64,000 nt of DNA, taken from NCBI GenBank assembly GCA_024516035.1, contig CM044959.1, forward strand, positions 36,731,876-36,795,875. The letters are read 5' to 3'. This document shows positions 12,664-24,799 of this stretch, in pieces. The notes beneath the pieces are model-generated. The model was not told the DNA's origin, did not search any database, and was given only the letters and a program-made list of their open reading frames with translations. Each line of letters opens with the position of its first letter. Position 1 is the first letter of the stretch. Position numbers and translations under genes: made by a program. Source of the DNA: Bactericera cockerelli. Its lineage: Eukaryota; Arthropoda; Insecta; Hemiptera; Triozidae.

Positions 12664-12826
12664 TCGGTCGTTGGTCTGGTAATCCAGAGGTCGCTGGTTC
12701 GAAACCCAATCGGGGCAGTGATCCTCCCGTATGGGATTAGTATTACTGCTGGAATCATGGGACTCATAAGTTCTAATCGTGCAGTATAAATAAGGCTCTA
12801 TGTAGGTTTTATATTATTATTATTTT
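12664..12826 (+). mobile_element. tRNA-headed SINE, family A (5'-truncated copy)
   Basis: Contains the anticodon-arm-like CTGGTAATCCAGAGG and a B-box GGTTCGAAACCC. The family body follows (TCCCGTATGGGATTAG, then GCTGGAATCATGGGACTCAT, then GCAGTATAAATAAG) with a short AT-rich tail of ATT repeats. The same body occurs at 33251-33436 and 55363-55560. The A-box part of the head is missing or degenerate here. Confidence 0.75.
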
Positions 12827-12829
12827 TGA

Positions 12830-14860
12830 CATAACTAACTTAATCCTTTCTTATGTTACAGGTAAAATAACTTTGGCTACTCCATGATATCAACTATGTG
12901 TGAAGCAGTTAGCTGATGTATGTATGTAGTTCTGGAGAAAAAATGTGGTTATTTTTGATATCCAATGTGAGTCCCCTCACAATGTACACACAAACATTGA
13001 GAACATAGCGTACATGAAAAAGATAAATGTACATACATTCACAATGGTGATTTAGATATATTTGATCCAAAATACCAATGATATCACAAAATGATACACG
13101 TAGCAGAATTATTCGACTCAATGGTTCGAATCCTCAATTAGCTGCTGGCGTGTCCGAATCGCAATTTTCTTTCCCAAGTTCACCTTCTGATGAAGTCATT
13201 TTTTATGCAATGTTTGAGATTATGATCAAAATCATCTTTTTCATCATCACAACCAACAACATGAACAATACTATTAGCAGTAAGATTATGTTGGTTGACC
13301 ACAGCACCAAATTACACAAGACCAATGTTATCCCGATTTAACCGTGGTCCTCGATTAGAATCTCTGATGTCTCGGCTACTGTTAGGTATTTGGCCATGTG
13401 AGACGAGGTTTAGTGAGTTAAATTGCTCGTAAGACCATTGAGCCTCGAAATTATGTAATTTGATCCATTCATTGGTTTTCTGTACATGAATCTTTACAAT
13501 AATCTATCTGCTCACAATATTTTTGAAGGCCTATATTTCTTCCCTGGTTTTGTTCGGTTTTGATTCCGATGATTATTGATTAACTTCTTATTGCTTCGTT
13601 TGGGAAATAATCTCCTAGATCAGGATTCCATAATACTCTAATTTGTTTTTGGTATCTATAAATATTCAATTTAAAAAACTTTATTTAATTGGAGATGGAA
13701 CTTGATTGAATCCATGCAGGATTGCAAAATAACTTCATTGTGATGACTGCCCTAAAAGTTTTAGAGAAGGTGCAGTATTTAGTGTATAGGGAGACACTTC
13801 TCGTCCATCAGAGGGTAGTCATACTAAAGGGATAAGCACTAAGCAAACTACAACACAGACCACGAAAGTTCATTTAAAAAAGACTGTGACACTTATCTGT
13901 GAGTAACGTTAACCAAGGTTCATGCAGAGGACATGAATTAGATTTCGAATCCATGTATATTTCTTGTTAAATTTGTCAATCCACTCTGGATGTGTGAGCC
14001 CTACTCAGGCTGGGTCAGACGGATAGTTGAAGATTGTTATAGTTGAACATTTGAAAAAACTTGGTGTTTAGTGTGTTTTTGATTTTATTTAGGTATTGAA
14101 TAATTTATTCATCATCGGTGGCGTCATCGTGAACGATGGTAGTTTTCTTTTATTAGCAGAATTTAAAATAATTTATTAGCAAATGTAAATCTCCGCTTCC
14201 GATAATTGAAAAAAAAAAAAAAATCTAGATGTGCACAAAGTGATCATTACAAATTAATGTTTATATGAATCGTATATTTTTAAGAATGAGTAGGTAGGTA
14301 TATTGGTTTAGTCCCCTGTCTTAACAAATAACCCCATTGACTCGGTGAAGTAATTTGGTCAGGAGATAACAGTTCACACACACGACTACTCTCACATTCT
14401 ACTGGCTAGATAGTAGCTATTAGAACTGACCTTGGGTGTTCTAGTGACACCTGGGCTCTTTGGCCTGTCGGTCCAATCTAAAGACAGCCGCTGTGATAAG
14501 GTCTGCACAACAGGCCACAAGCGTTTCCTAACCTGAAAGATGGCTTTAGAAATTGTAAACGTTAGACTCAAACATATAAAATGTCGTTTTATCTATATAT
14601 ACGCACATGGAAAAAATCTTTCACCCCCGAAAATACACCAAGACTAGGAAATTATTTATTTTAATTATTTTTACTGCTTGATTAGGACTAAAGAGTCCCA
14701 TTTTTCTAGTAGTAAGCACAAGATACATTATTACCTATTGTGAATTTTACCATCGTTTTTTTTTATAGGACCGTCAGTCAAGTTAGTTATCATAATATTT
14801 GTGTTAATCAGAATTGGAGGTGTCACAATTTCATTAAAATAATTCTAAAACTTACACTGC
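12830..14860. other. Unassigned DNA, no gene seen
   Basis: No gene recognised. A fragment near 13999-14024 (CCCTACTCAGGCTGGGT) resembles the body of the 5S-headed SINE family described at 56318, but is too short for a firm call. A poly-A run lies at about 14209-14224. Confidence 0.35.
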
Positions 14861-14861
14861 T

Positions 14862-14940
14862 AAATTTTTACCATACTCGGGACTCAAACCCCCGACCTTC
14901 TGGTTCTGCCGTCTTATCGATGAAGCTACTGAAGTCGGTT
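14862..14940 (-). mobile_element. tRNA-headed SINE fragment, family B
   Basis: Minus-strand copy. On the reverse strand it reads CCGACTTCAGTAGCTTCATC, AAGACGGCAGAACC, then GGGGGTTTGAGTCCCGAGTA and TGGTAAAAATTT. The B box (GGTTTGAGTCCC) is well preserved. Confidence 0.7.
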
Positions 14941-15241
14941 TTATTGTATTTATGACCGCTTCGTACATGAAAGCTCACATGTTAGTTGGCTATCTTGCAT
15001 GAGTTACACTTGGGCTAATGGTGCCGCTACTTGCCGCTTATCAGATGACCATTGTGCCTGTGTATATGTATAGGTACAGTCGGTAATGTGGTTCTGAATC
15101 CTGCGCACCTCTTGGCATACCTTGACTTCTTGCGGTAATAGATTCTTAATTAAAACCGCAGTGGCGAGGGGTAAGAAAATTTGGGGTTTATGATGTATTT
15201 TTTCGGACTTCAGAGAGAGGGCCACAGGATTAAGGTGAAAC

Positions 15242-15358
15242 TAAGCCAGACACGCCCTCAAGTTGGAGTTTCAATCTATCACAGCGCACTATAGCATGAG
15301 TAAACGGATAGTGGCCACTTAGATTAATTCTAATCCTGTTTTATAATTCGGCCCTGAG
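15242..15358. repeat. Short interspersed repeat D (TAAGCCAGACACGCCCTCAA)
   Basis: A ~115-bp unit starts TAAGCCAGACACGCCCTCAA, contains ATCACAGCGCACTATA and ends near TTCGGCCCTGAGG. Related copies lie at 25561-25669, 30544 onward and 33168-33249 (interrupted). In the 25561 copy the first 20 bases pair imperfectly with TTGAGGGACAGTCTGGCTTA about 55 bp later, so the family is a small hairpin or MITE-like repeat. This copy has lost most of the right arm of that stem. Confidence 0.65.
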
Positions 15359-15359
15359 G

Positions 15360-16812
15360 TATTTGTTTTGGACGGCCTCAACAAATGTTATCTTGTAATA
15401 ACATTGGGCTCTAGCCCTAGGAAAAAAAAAAGAAAACCACCCTTAAAACACTCTTAACCAACTCATCTAAACCTTGGTTTGGTTTCTTACGGTAATATTA
15501 TGAAGAGATTAGCTGATTAGCTCAGGACAGAGATGAATGGAGGACTGCAGCAAACTAGTCACTGAACTGATAAGTCTGATAGCCATATGATGATAAATAG
15601 GTATCTACTCAATGACTCTCGTATGTGAAGTGACCTTCACCCGACAATAGGTGACATATATTATAGTAAAAAAAAGCCCTCGTTTGCACTTTAGCTACTG
15701 CATCATAACTCATAACCCCGAGCTAGTACCTCACCAAATGGTCACACAGTGGATGACTCATCAGCAGGTTTCTGTTCGAATCCTGTCGTCTGCACTGGGA
15801 TGGTCCACAGTAGCTGAGGCGGCAGGGGTGCCATTGTATGGGCAGTGGCCATGAATAAATGGGGTACTTGATTAGTCATAATGGCGTACGCAGCAGAAGA
15901 GATGGCCTTGGTGATTCCATTTGTGACCACTTTGTTTTCGTTGTCAGTGTGTTCAGGAATATTGTTAGTGTTTGAGATCATGAGATATCCCCTCCTCGTG
16001 TTTCTGTGAGAAGAAAAAAAATGTTTATTACTAGGTATTATGTGACAATCAGTTAAAGACAGTGTAGCCAGATGTGTACCTACTTATTCCCCACAACAAT
16101 GAGTACCTATATCTGAAAATCTAGACGTGTTTTCTAATATAATTTTTTTTTTATTATCAAAAAACATTTTTGGACATACTACCTCATTAACCGGACGGAT
16201 TTCAATACTAGGTGAATTTTTGACGGGTACCAAATGAAGTACTTAATAGTTGGATTTGAAAAAATAAAATTTGGAATTTTCCTTCACCATTTGGACTGCT
16301 TTTTGGCACTTATTTTAATCTCGTGAAAAGCAAAATACCGCAAGCCCGGTATCCTATCGAGGAGAATGAAAAGAAAACATGTTGCAACACTGGCACAATG
16401 GCGTGTGACCAACCGTCATTAGCTGAACATTTCAGTATCCAGTTTCAATGCAAGATATTGATTTTCACTCGAATGTTTGATTTTGCTTTGAAGTGAACCG
16501 TGATTATCTTGAATCAGAAAGATCTGGCGATAAAAATAGTGTCGAATGCGTTTTGCATGTCCTTGAATAGGCAAACGCCCCCAAGCGAAACTCAACACTT
16601 CTCTAGTATTCAAATGTATGGCTCACATACAAGCACTTGAAAAGCTAGAACAATGTGCTATGTTGGTTCTAAGTAACAAAGTACCTCAAGGACATACATG
16701 AACTTGTCATAATAACTATTAAACTAAATTAAAAGATAATATCAATTATTTGTTACATAATCATTGTGCTGCCCGATTAGAGCTGAAAATTTTTCATCCT
16801 CCAGCAATTAGA
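15360..16812. other. Unassigned DNA
   Basis: No gene or confident repeat recognised. Short open frames (15651-15854 plus, 15742-15981 minus) overlap each other on opposite strands and lack features. Confidence 0.35.
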
Positions 16813-16814
16813 TT

Positions 16815-16950
16815 TGGGTGTAATGTCGCTTTCAACTGCATGGTCACTTTGGTCAGATTACAAAACCCCTGGAAACTCACAAACCAGCTTCTCAAATCAA
16901 CTTCACCCAGCCTGAGTGGGCCCGGGAATAGTCAGCATCAGTATAATCAC
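16815..16950 (-). mobile_element. 5S-headed SINE family, body fragment (head lost)
   Basis: Minus-strand copy of the body that follows the 5S-like head at 56446-56570: AACGTCGCT-like end (ATGTCGCTTTCAACTGCATG), GAAACTCACAAACCAGCTTC, CTTCACCCAGCCTGAGTGGG and CGGGAATAGTCAGCATCA. The 5S-like part is absent, and the 3' poly-A is not evident. Confidence 0.65.
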
Positions 16951-16999
16951 AAGAGCGATCTTAATAGAAATAATACTCAAATCAGCCCTTTTATAGACA

Positions 17000-17122
17000 G
17001 AGCATTGGACTCAAATCACCGACCCCTAGGTTGTAAATCTACCTACAAACCATGCAAGGGACTCGAAACACGGACCTCTGTGTTGCGAGTCCTTCGCCTT
17101 AGAGTTTGAGCTACCGAGGAAA
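17000..17122 (-). mobile_element. tRNA-headed SINE fragment(s), family B
   Basis: On the reverse strand there is a head-like segment with CCTCGGTAGCTCAAACTC, AAGGCGAAGGACTCGCAA and the B-box GTTTCGAGTCCC (17050-17120). A second B-box-like motif (GGTGATTTGAGTCC, about 17008-17021) lies further downstream in the same orientation, suggesting two partial heads in tandem. Confidence 0.55.
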
Positions 17123-17124
17123 TG

Positions 17125-17843
17125 AAGCATAGTCGAGGATGTGGTTTTGTTTTGGATTCGTAGGTTGAAAGCTACAGGGCTTTGACGGCAGTTAATAAGA
17201 ACATGATGCTGTAATCAGAAATCAATATTTTTCATGTACATAATATAGGTCTATTACATCTAAGGTGGAACATGAATTAGACTCAAAAGATGTAAGATAG
17301 TATCATGTCCTGTTACAACACTGCAATGGTCATTTATAATAGGGTCCAGGCTCTAGGATAAAAAACTCAAAAGACATAAGATAATATCTAAAAGAAGATC
17401 TTCAAGTTATGCATTTTACATCCGACCGATAAGCGATCTTCGATACGATAAGATAAAAGTCGAGATCTTTTTAAGTCTCAGTTCTTGTGCAGTCATTAAA
17501 AAGCCATATTTATTTCTTAAATATAGGCTCTTACTTATTAAACACAAGCTCAACCTTAACCTACACATATACATTATGTAAGAAAAATGCTTAAGAATAA
17601 CATAATAAGTACCATATTTTTTACTTTAATGTGTCTGAAAGTTCTAAACTCTCTTCTTTTATGTAATAAAGTCCTGTTGGCAAAATATTGAACTGGATAA
17701 ATGGAAGTTATGCCTCAACAGTTTTTTATTTGTCATTTAGGTGAATTGTTCTCTTCAAGGGATACATTGATTTCTACAGTGCCAGACGGGTCATCTAACT
17801 GTACCAAAACTGTCATCTACTATTGCCCTAGACCGTTTATGTA
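17125..17843. other. Unassigned DNA
   Basis: AT-rich. No gene, RNA or repeat recognised. Confidence 0.4.
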
Positions 17844-17845
17844 TA

Positions 17846-18888
17846 CAGGGTGATTCAGAAAAGTACCGTCAAACGTTAACCACATATTCTATGGGCTAGT
17901 TAAGGAGGGGTCAACTCTATAAAAGAAAGTGCGCAAATCCCTCCTAACGGAGGTACACGCCCCTTAAGGTGTTTTTAAACAGTCAAAATTTTCATTTTAC
18001 GGCTTACCTATTTGGGATATCGCAATGTGGTAAAAAAATCACTCTCAATACTAGATAGCACCTTTCTTTTGGCACAAAATTTAACACCATTCCAATGTCA
18101 GGGGCGGTCTCAGGAGGGTCAGATGGTAGAAAAAGTCGTTGCTTGTAATTGAATTTGGTTTTCACCCTATTAAAACGTCTGTCATTGTCTACAAAAATGT
18201 TGTGAATAATTTTTTTCTCAAACCAACACAAACGCTTGAAAATTGAAATTGAAGATTTTAAAACCACATTAAGTTTTGAAACCTATGCAACTAGCATACA
18301 ATTTTAGAACAAGAATTTTCAGCCAATTCATTATTTAACAAAGAAATGCACCTGGAATATTTGAACGTGTTCGTCAATCTTTTCGAAGGCGTATGGAGGT
18401 CTGCATTGAAGCCAGAGGAGCCCATGTGGAACATTTGCTGTAAATCTTATTTCGGCTTAAGCCCTTCAATTTCAATTTTCAAGCGTTTGTGTTGGTTTGA
18501 GAAAAAAATTATAAGGAACATTTTTGTAGACAATGACAGACGTTTTAATAGGGTGAAAACCATTTTCAATTACAAGCAACGACTAAAAAGTTAGAACCTT
18601 TTTTCTACCATCTGACCCTCCTGAGACCGCCCCTGACATTGGAATGGTGTTAAATTTTGTGCCAAAAGAAAGGTGCTATCTAGTATTGAGAGTGATTTTT
18701 TTACCACATTGCGATATCCCAAATAGGTAAGCCGTAAAATGAAAATTTTGATTGTTTAAAAACACCTTAAGGGGCGTGTACCTCCGTTAGGAGGTATTTG
18801 CGCACTTTCTTTTATAGAGTTGACCCCTCCTTAACTAGCCCATAGAATATGTGGTTAACGTTTGACGGTACTTTTCTGAATCACCCTG
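17846..18888. mobile_element. Foldback DNA transposon 3 (CAGGGTGATTCAG ends, TA target site)
   Basis: A 1043-bp element starts CAGGGTGATTCAGAAAAGT and ends with its exact complement, flanked by TA at 17844-17845 and 18889-18890. Inverted arms run to about 18255 and from about 18465 (roughly 410-420 bp each), with few differences apart from small indels near 18590-18600. The ~210-bp unique centre carries the last codons of a transposase (separate entry). The open frames 18004-18267 (minus) and 18346-18594 (plus) share a peptide only because both read the same arm sequence. It is a deletion and inverted-duplication derivative of a Tc1/mariner-like element. Confidence 0.9.
18339..18443 (+). pseudogene. 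C-terminal remnant of a Tc1/mariner-type transposase
   Basis: In the frame beginning 18339, 34 sense codons end at TAA 18441-18443. They read ...PGIFERVRQSFRRRMEVC followed by IEARGAHVEHLL. The pattern F-x-R-V-R-x-S-F-x-R-R-x-x-x-C-I-x-x-x-G-x-H-x-E-H-L-L is the usual C-terminus of many insect DDE transposases of the IS630-Tc1-mariner group, which supports the superfamily call for the surrounding foldback element. The catalytic domain is deleted. The frame enters the right arm only after the stop. Family identification is by recall of the motif. Confidence 0.7.
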
Positions 18889-18890
18889 TA

Positions 18891-19642
18891 TATACTGCAT
18901 GTATTACTTTGCATGTGGAATCAGTGTTCAAGAAGACTAGAACCTAGAAATTCCAGGGCAAAGAAATGTCATGTTCGTCTCTATCCTGATCGATTTTTAT
19001 AGAATTCCAACGTGGAAGTCTGGAAGTACACTAGGTAATAGCTTCCTTATGGCAGAAGTAGCGCTGGCCACGTGTGTCGCCCAGGCAGAACCACATCAAC
19101 CGTCCCACCACTCCAATGTTGCCGCTCGTAAAATAAAACTTTATGGCAGATCATACGCCTCGATTGGAGATAAAAAAGTGGACTTTTATTAATACTATTA
19201 TCGGAGTATGTTTCTGCTGGAGACCTCTAACTTACGGCCATTAGCCATTTCAAGTTCAGGCCGTTTTACTGATTGCTATCAAATTTGATATTAAAAGAAC
19301 ATTAGGAGACTATGAGGAATGCACCAGGGCTCTCCGGCTAATCTATAGGTGAGAAGTAACCCCGCCAGGAAATGCCAGGACTCCTAGATAAGCTAGTTAG
19401 GGCATTTTGTGTTCGTGACCATTGCTCTCTAGGCTTCTGCAGTAGCCTTGCATTACTTTGAAACTTAGCTACCCGGACCATTTGTTTTTATTGTTTTTTC
19501 AATCTTCACATTGAAGTTCGAATCTACTTCTGTGCAGTTAGAGATTTTCTATTAAATACCTACGTTAATTCTTTTTGTTTGTTAATTGGTAGCACCCGTA
19601 GTTATTAGAAGCATCACAGTTAGTGATTGATTCATTTTTTAA
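18891..19642. other. Unassigned DNA left of the duplicated locus
   Basis: No gene recognised. A 73-codon open frame at 18971-19192 has no recognisable motif. The sequence similarity to the region after the assembly gap begins at 19643. Confidence 0.4.
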
Positions 19643-20520
19643 TTCGTAACAAAAAAAATTGTAAGCACCAGAGATGATGTGGTATCGAAAGGAATGGCGT
19701 CTATCGGTCTATTTAGAGTACAATCATGGTCAAAACTACCTTTAAATTCTATCAATGTAGATTGTTTTGCTTTCTAGATTACATGAATTTATCATAGTGC
19801 CAAATTTTGGTATTAAGACAGGAAAATAATCAAGACAAGTATTCATTCCACTTGAATGGGTCCTTGTGTATAAAAATGGTCTCTATCTCTAGATGAATGA
19901 AGTGTTTCCCATTAAGTACGGTCCCAGACAACAACAACCTATAGGTTGTCAGAGGAAACATAATCAATGAGCTCTGTTTCGTCCCAGCCTTATTAGAAGG
20001 TGTTCCCCAGTCAAATGGACAAGTATCACATTCATTTATGAAAGATGTATGATACGCCTTTGATCATTATCAAATAAGTGCTAACCGACTTGGTGTGAAA
20101 GGAATTAACTGTGTCCCCCAACTGCAGCTGATAATGTCCTGATCAAGTTCACAGTCTTATATATGAGAAGTTATGGCACACTTCACAATGACCAGCCTAA
20201 GAACAGGGTGTTTTATTTTTGCTATGGAATTTTAATATCGCTGGAATATGTTTCTGAGATGCGTGGGTCTTTCAAAACATGTTCTCGTGCAATCGAAAAA
20301 ACCAACATAAAATTGCCTACCTCACTATTGCAGACAATTTACCTTTGGCTCACTCCGCTATTATTTTGTTTACTGATGGTTTCGTCTGAAATTCTGAATC
20401 CTTTGATTCTCTGATAAACATTCTCAATTGGATTTATGCAGTCTAATGTCGCATTTTCCGTTTCGACTGATATTACCTATCTATTATTATTTTACTGAAC
20501 ATAAGCTTTAACATCGAGAG

Positions 20521-20708
20521 TTTGAACCCTCCAAACGCCAGAAACTTACAAACCTGTTACCCACATTAACCTGACTCAGACTATTTTGCGTCGAAAATCA
20601 CAAAGCTTTGAACCATGGGGTTACCCAGCAAGTCTTCACCTCGCTGGGAGTTGCTTAAATTCAGCGTTTCCACGAGACCTGATGGTATATGCCATCGACA
20701 CTAGGTTA
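20521..20708 (-). mobile_element. 5S-headed SINE copy (present in both locus versions)
   Basis: On the reverse strand: a degenerate 5S-like head (GTGTCGATGGCATATACCAT, GGTCTCGTGGAAACGCTGAA, TTTAAGCAACTCCCAGCGAG), then the family body (GGTTAATGTGGGTAACAGG, TTTGTAAGTTTCTGGCG). The matching copy in version 2 is 26941-27136, so this insertion predates the split of the two versions. Confidence 0.65.
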
Positions 20709-21793
20709 ATATTTAATTCTGTAATTTGCGTTCTTGAGGAATCTCCGCCGTCGTGACACACAAGTGGGTGCGTTGCCCAAGACAAATTACCGCGGAGGTC
20801 CCACCAGATATTGTCAATGCCGCAATTGATGCCAATCATTTCAGCCTCATTATCTTGTTCATCATGATCCTCACTGCGCAATCCTGCCGAGGCAGGTGTT
20901 TTTAGCCAAGCTGTTTTTGCATGAAAGTAAAAATGGAATTTGTTGAGAAAAAATTCAGTTCTACCTCTTTATATCTACATTTCTTTATATTTTACAATGA
21001 TGATACAATCTTCATTTTATCAAGATACATTGTTCACCCACCCTCTTTTAGGGCCATGCATCGGCCGTGAAGCTGTATTCTGTTTAACAGTATACAAGTA
21101 TACATATCCCCTAGTTACATTTTCCATATCTCTTGGTTACAGAGAAATTTTTCACTAGAATGTTACACTTTACCTTGTAGTGTTTGTTTATGCTACAAAA
21201 GTAGTTTGCGAATAAAATATCCCTCACCAGAGAATGACAGTCTAATCCTTCCGAATCAATCAACTTGAGCATCATCGCCATTGTTTGAACCTAATGAACC
21301 ACGCAGAGAAGACTCTTAGCCATTCTGTGACATACCGGAGGAAGATGCTTTGTTTTTCTGAAATAAAGATACTTGAGGTTGCTGTTTTTCAGCAATTGCT
21401 CCGTCGCTAGTTGAGCAATTTCAGGTTATTAGCGGGCTCAATGAGGTAATGGAACTCATCAGTCATTGAGGTTTTCCATTGATGTGGGGCCGAACCCCAT
21501 TAGAAACATTTCACGGTGTGGGAGGAATGACCCAATGAACCGATCTCTTGGCAAATACGTGGAAAAATCGTGTCTGTTGGTATTCTTGGAGATTTTATTT
21601 TAGAGCAACAACACATTGTATTCCTAAAATTGTAATGACTTTTTAAGAGGGGTATTATTTTTTATCAATATATGGGAAGAGGGATAACGATGACATTTAT
21701 TGGGTACTGCTGAATATACAGGATGGATACTAACACTCCAATCAAGAGCCAATACTATTCAAGAAGTGTTGCAGTAATATAACATTTAATATA

Positions 21794-23110
21794 CAGTATG
21801 TCTCAGAAGTCCTAGCGGAGGCCCTGTAACTTTTGAACGGATGGGAATTTTGAAATTCTGTTTTTTTCTAGACATAGGAAAAGGCCCATGGCAAATCTGA
21901 TGGTGATGTTAAAATTCAGATTCGACCCCCGGAAGTGACATTTTTTGATAAAAAATGGCCATTTCTCTCGAAATTTAAATGAGAAGGTATACTTTGGGTT
22001 TCATATTAATCTACTGGCCATAACAGGTAATTATACTAAGTTTCATTTTTCTGCCATAACCAGGGGCAGAGGTATGGAGGCTGAAAGTTGAAAATTCAAA
22101 TACCACATTGATTGGCAATGTGGGATCTATTGCTCACAAAATGTTTTTTAAAATCGTTCTTTTAAGCACCAAAACAATGAAAACGCCAATATGTATCATC
22201 CTTCAATCAGTGTCGGAGTAAAAAATCATTATGTTGAAGATTATGATTTCGAGTTTACCTACTGCACAAATATCACAACTAAAATATTTACCATGTAGGT
22301 AGGTAAGTTTTCAGTTTTTGAGTTTACAAGCTTCTGAGTTCATTGGCTTGATGAAAAAATATCAATATGTACTATTTCATTAATTTTATTAATAATGCAT
22401 GTTTCCGTATGAGTCCGGTTCGACTCTTAAGAATTATCATGTTGAGAAGAAAAACTCCGCTAAATGTGAATAAGAGCTTCATTATTATTATCATAAGAAA
22501 TACAAGAAAATGATAGCCAAAAAAATTAAATTTAAATAAATTTAAAAAAAAAACAAAAAAATATTAATTCCCATCGCTGATGAAAGGTAAGTGCAATGTA
22601 GTGTTGTCGACTTCCAACTTGGAGACCGAACCTTCAAGTTGGAAAAAAATCACAATCTGGTTATTTTTTTACTTCGCCACTGATTGAATGGTGATACAGA
22701 TATTGGTGTTTTCTTTGTTTTGTTACTTCAAAGACGCTTTTTCTATCCTTTTAAACCCATTTTGCGAGCAATAGATCCCACATTGCCAATCAATGTGGTA
22801 TCTGAATTTTCAACTTTCAGCCTCCATACCTCCGCCCCTGGTTATGGTAGAAAAATGAAACTTTGTATAATTACCTGTTATGGCCAGTAGATTAATAATA
22901 TGAAACCCAAAGTATACCTTCTCATTTAAATTTCGAGAGAAATGGCCATTTTTTATCAAAAAATGTCACTTCCGGGGATCGAACCTGAATTTTAACATCA
23001 CCATCAGATTTGCCATGGGCCTTTTCCTATGTCTAGAAAAAAACAGAATTTCAAAATTCCCAGCCGTTCAAAAGTTACAGGGCCTCCGCTAGGACTTCTG
23101 AGACATACTG
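21794..23110. mobile_element. Foldback DNA transposon 4, present only in locus version 1
   Basis: A 1317-bp element starts CAGTATGTCTCAGAAGTCCT and ends with its complement, flanked by TA (21792-21793 and 23111-23112). Version 2 has the uninterrupted site near 28219-28240. Deleting the element and one TA reproduces it exactly across the junction. Inverted arms extend to about 22230 and from about 22663 (about 440 bp each). The ~430-bp centre is AT-rich without a transposase. The missing copy in the other version, plus arm similarity, implies recent mobility, presumably driven by a transposase encoded elsewhere. Confidence 0.93.
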
Positions 23111-24664
23111 TATTTTCAATTTCCTAGAAATCCCTGTTGTCATGTAAATTGTAGAATAAGTTACAGGATCATCTCAAACTGCAAATAAACCATAGATACA
23201 AAGTCTACCCGCACTTTTATTTGATCACTTCAATTACCTCATCTCAAACAAAATCGCCACAGTTGAAGGCCGAGAACAAATTGTGCCAATTATTGGTGCA
23301 GAATAATGTGCAACATCACTTGAAGAGCGCCCATCATGTCCGAGGCCCATAAATCGCGTCCAATTTATGTTCTTCTGGATAAATAAAATCGGTCATTCTC
23401 GTTTTCTTGGCAGTCGCTAAGAAAGGCATAAAATTTTATTCCTCCTGTCCAAGAGTGCAAGCAGATTGGTGATTACAGTTCTTCCAATCAGCTAATCAGG
23501 TGTTCGAACCTTTATTTACGATGCTCCTCCCGAAGATTATCAGGCAGGAGACAACTTCATTATTTATGTTGAGAGGTAATTTCTAGGTGTTATCTTTATG
23601 TGGCTATCCAATGCCCATTTACATACTTAGATATCGGAATGTCTGTGGCTGTAACCTTGCTTGTGTCTCATTTCGAGTAGCTTGTTTCATGTTGAATATT
23701 ACATGTAAGATGACGAGGCGCTAAGGAAGATCAAGCGAACAAAGCAGAACTCGGTAGGTGACATATTTATGTAGATATACATTTTCTCCATTATAATTCT
23801 ATATGTAGACTATATCTCTTTGAATCAAACTAAATTCTTGCTGTAATTAGTTGATATTGAATACATTAAAAAACATTTTCTATCATGATTAATAGTTAGT
23901 TTTTCATGCCCCAAATAGTTGCTAAGAAATGGTCTTAGCTGCAGTATTAGTATTTATACATTTCCGTATTTATAAGAGACTTTGGAACATTTACACAGAC
24001 AGGAGTCTCAAGCTCTTCAGGAACCTAAGATCCCTGTCGCCTCTTTTCGTGTAAATCGGTTGCTAAATAAGACTGCAATTGGCTGAAATCGATAAATTCC
24101 TTTTTAATGAGGATTAACTTTTAAGATCGAAAACCAGAATCGAGTTCAATGGGTCAATAGGCTTGTAAGTTGTAACACTTCGGCGTCTTGGCACCTCTCT
24201 CCGGGCAGGTCAATCTGAAAATCTCCACAGGTTAAACACACTCAAAGACAGATAAACTCCGGGTTCCTTACACACTGCCATGAATAAACTGGTTTTCTGT
24301 CATCTTTGAACTTTTGAGAACGTCCTGCCCATGTCAACGGCTCAATTACCCTCGTCTGGTTCTAGAACGCCCGCATCTTTTCGCCTGATTGCGGCAACCT
24401 GATGCCAATTCCTCAAGACGCCTGCATTAGGGTCCTGATGAGGATTATGCAACCAGTGCCGGACGATTCAAAGGGTTGTGAACTCTTTCAGTTATTTTTT
24501 TCTTTGACATTTTTCTTCTTTTTTTTGCACTTTTTTTCTGGACACTAATGGGTTTGTATTTTTTATTGCCAAATTTAATATTAGAGTGATTTTATGTATA
24601 TGTAGCTGGTAGGTTAATTTTATTTTTGTCGTTCCAACACCTATTTCTAACATGTATGCTCGTG

Positions 24665-24799
24665 GTCTACGTTATAATTTTGATTTCAGATTATCATAAT
24701 ATATAATTATTCTGCTATTGGTAACATAACTTACCATAATTCTTATCTATCATTCTCTGTTTATTCTGTCTCTGTTTATATGTGTCCCTTTCCTCAGCA
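24665..24799. other. 135-bp indel between locus versions
   Basis: Version 1 has 135 bp between CTCGTG and CTTTTATGG that version 2 lacks (near 29769-29771). There is no evident terminal repeat or target duplication, so this is more likely a deletion in version 2 than a transposon insertion. Confidence 0.7.

Noticed and set aside
18004..18594. Two frames sharing ISIFKRLCWFEKKII-type peptide, one on each strand, suggesting a duplicated gene
   Set aside because: Both read the same inverted arm of foldback element 3. The right-arm version stops after a small indel.
20163..20414. 83-codon frame in locus version 1
   Set aside because: The counterpart in version 2 is frameshifted by small indels (for example near 26620), so the frame is not maintained between haplotypes.
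20636..20881. 81-codon minus-strand frame
   Set aside because: Version 2 lacks one C in the GTTGCCCAAGAC segment, shifting the frame. Part of it overlaps the 5S-headed SINE.
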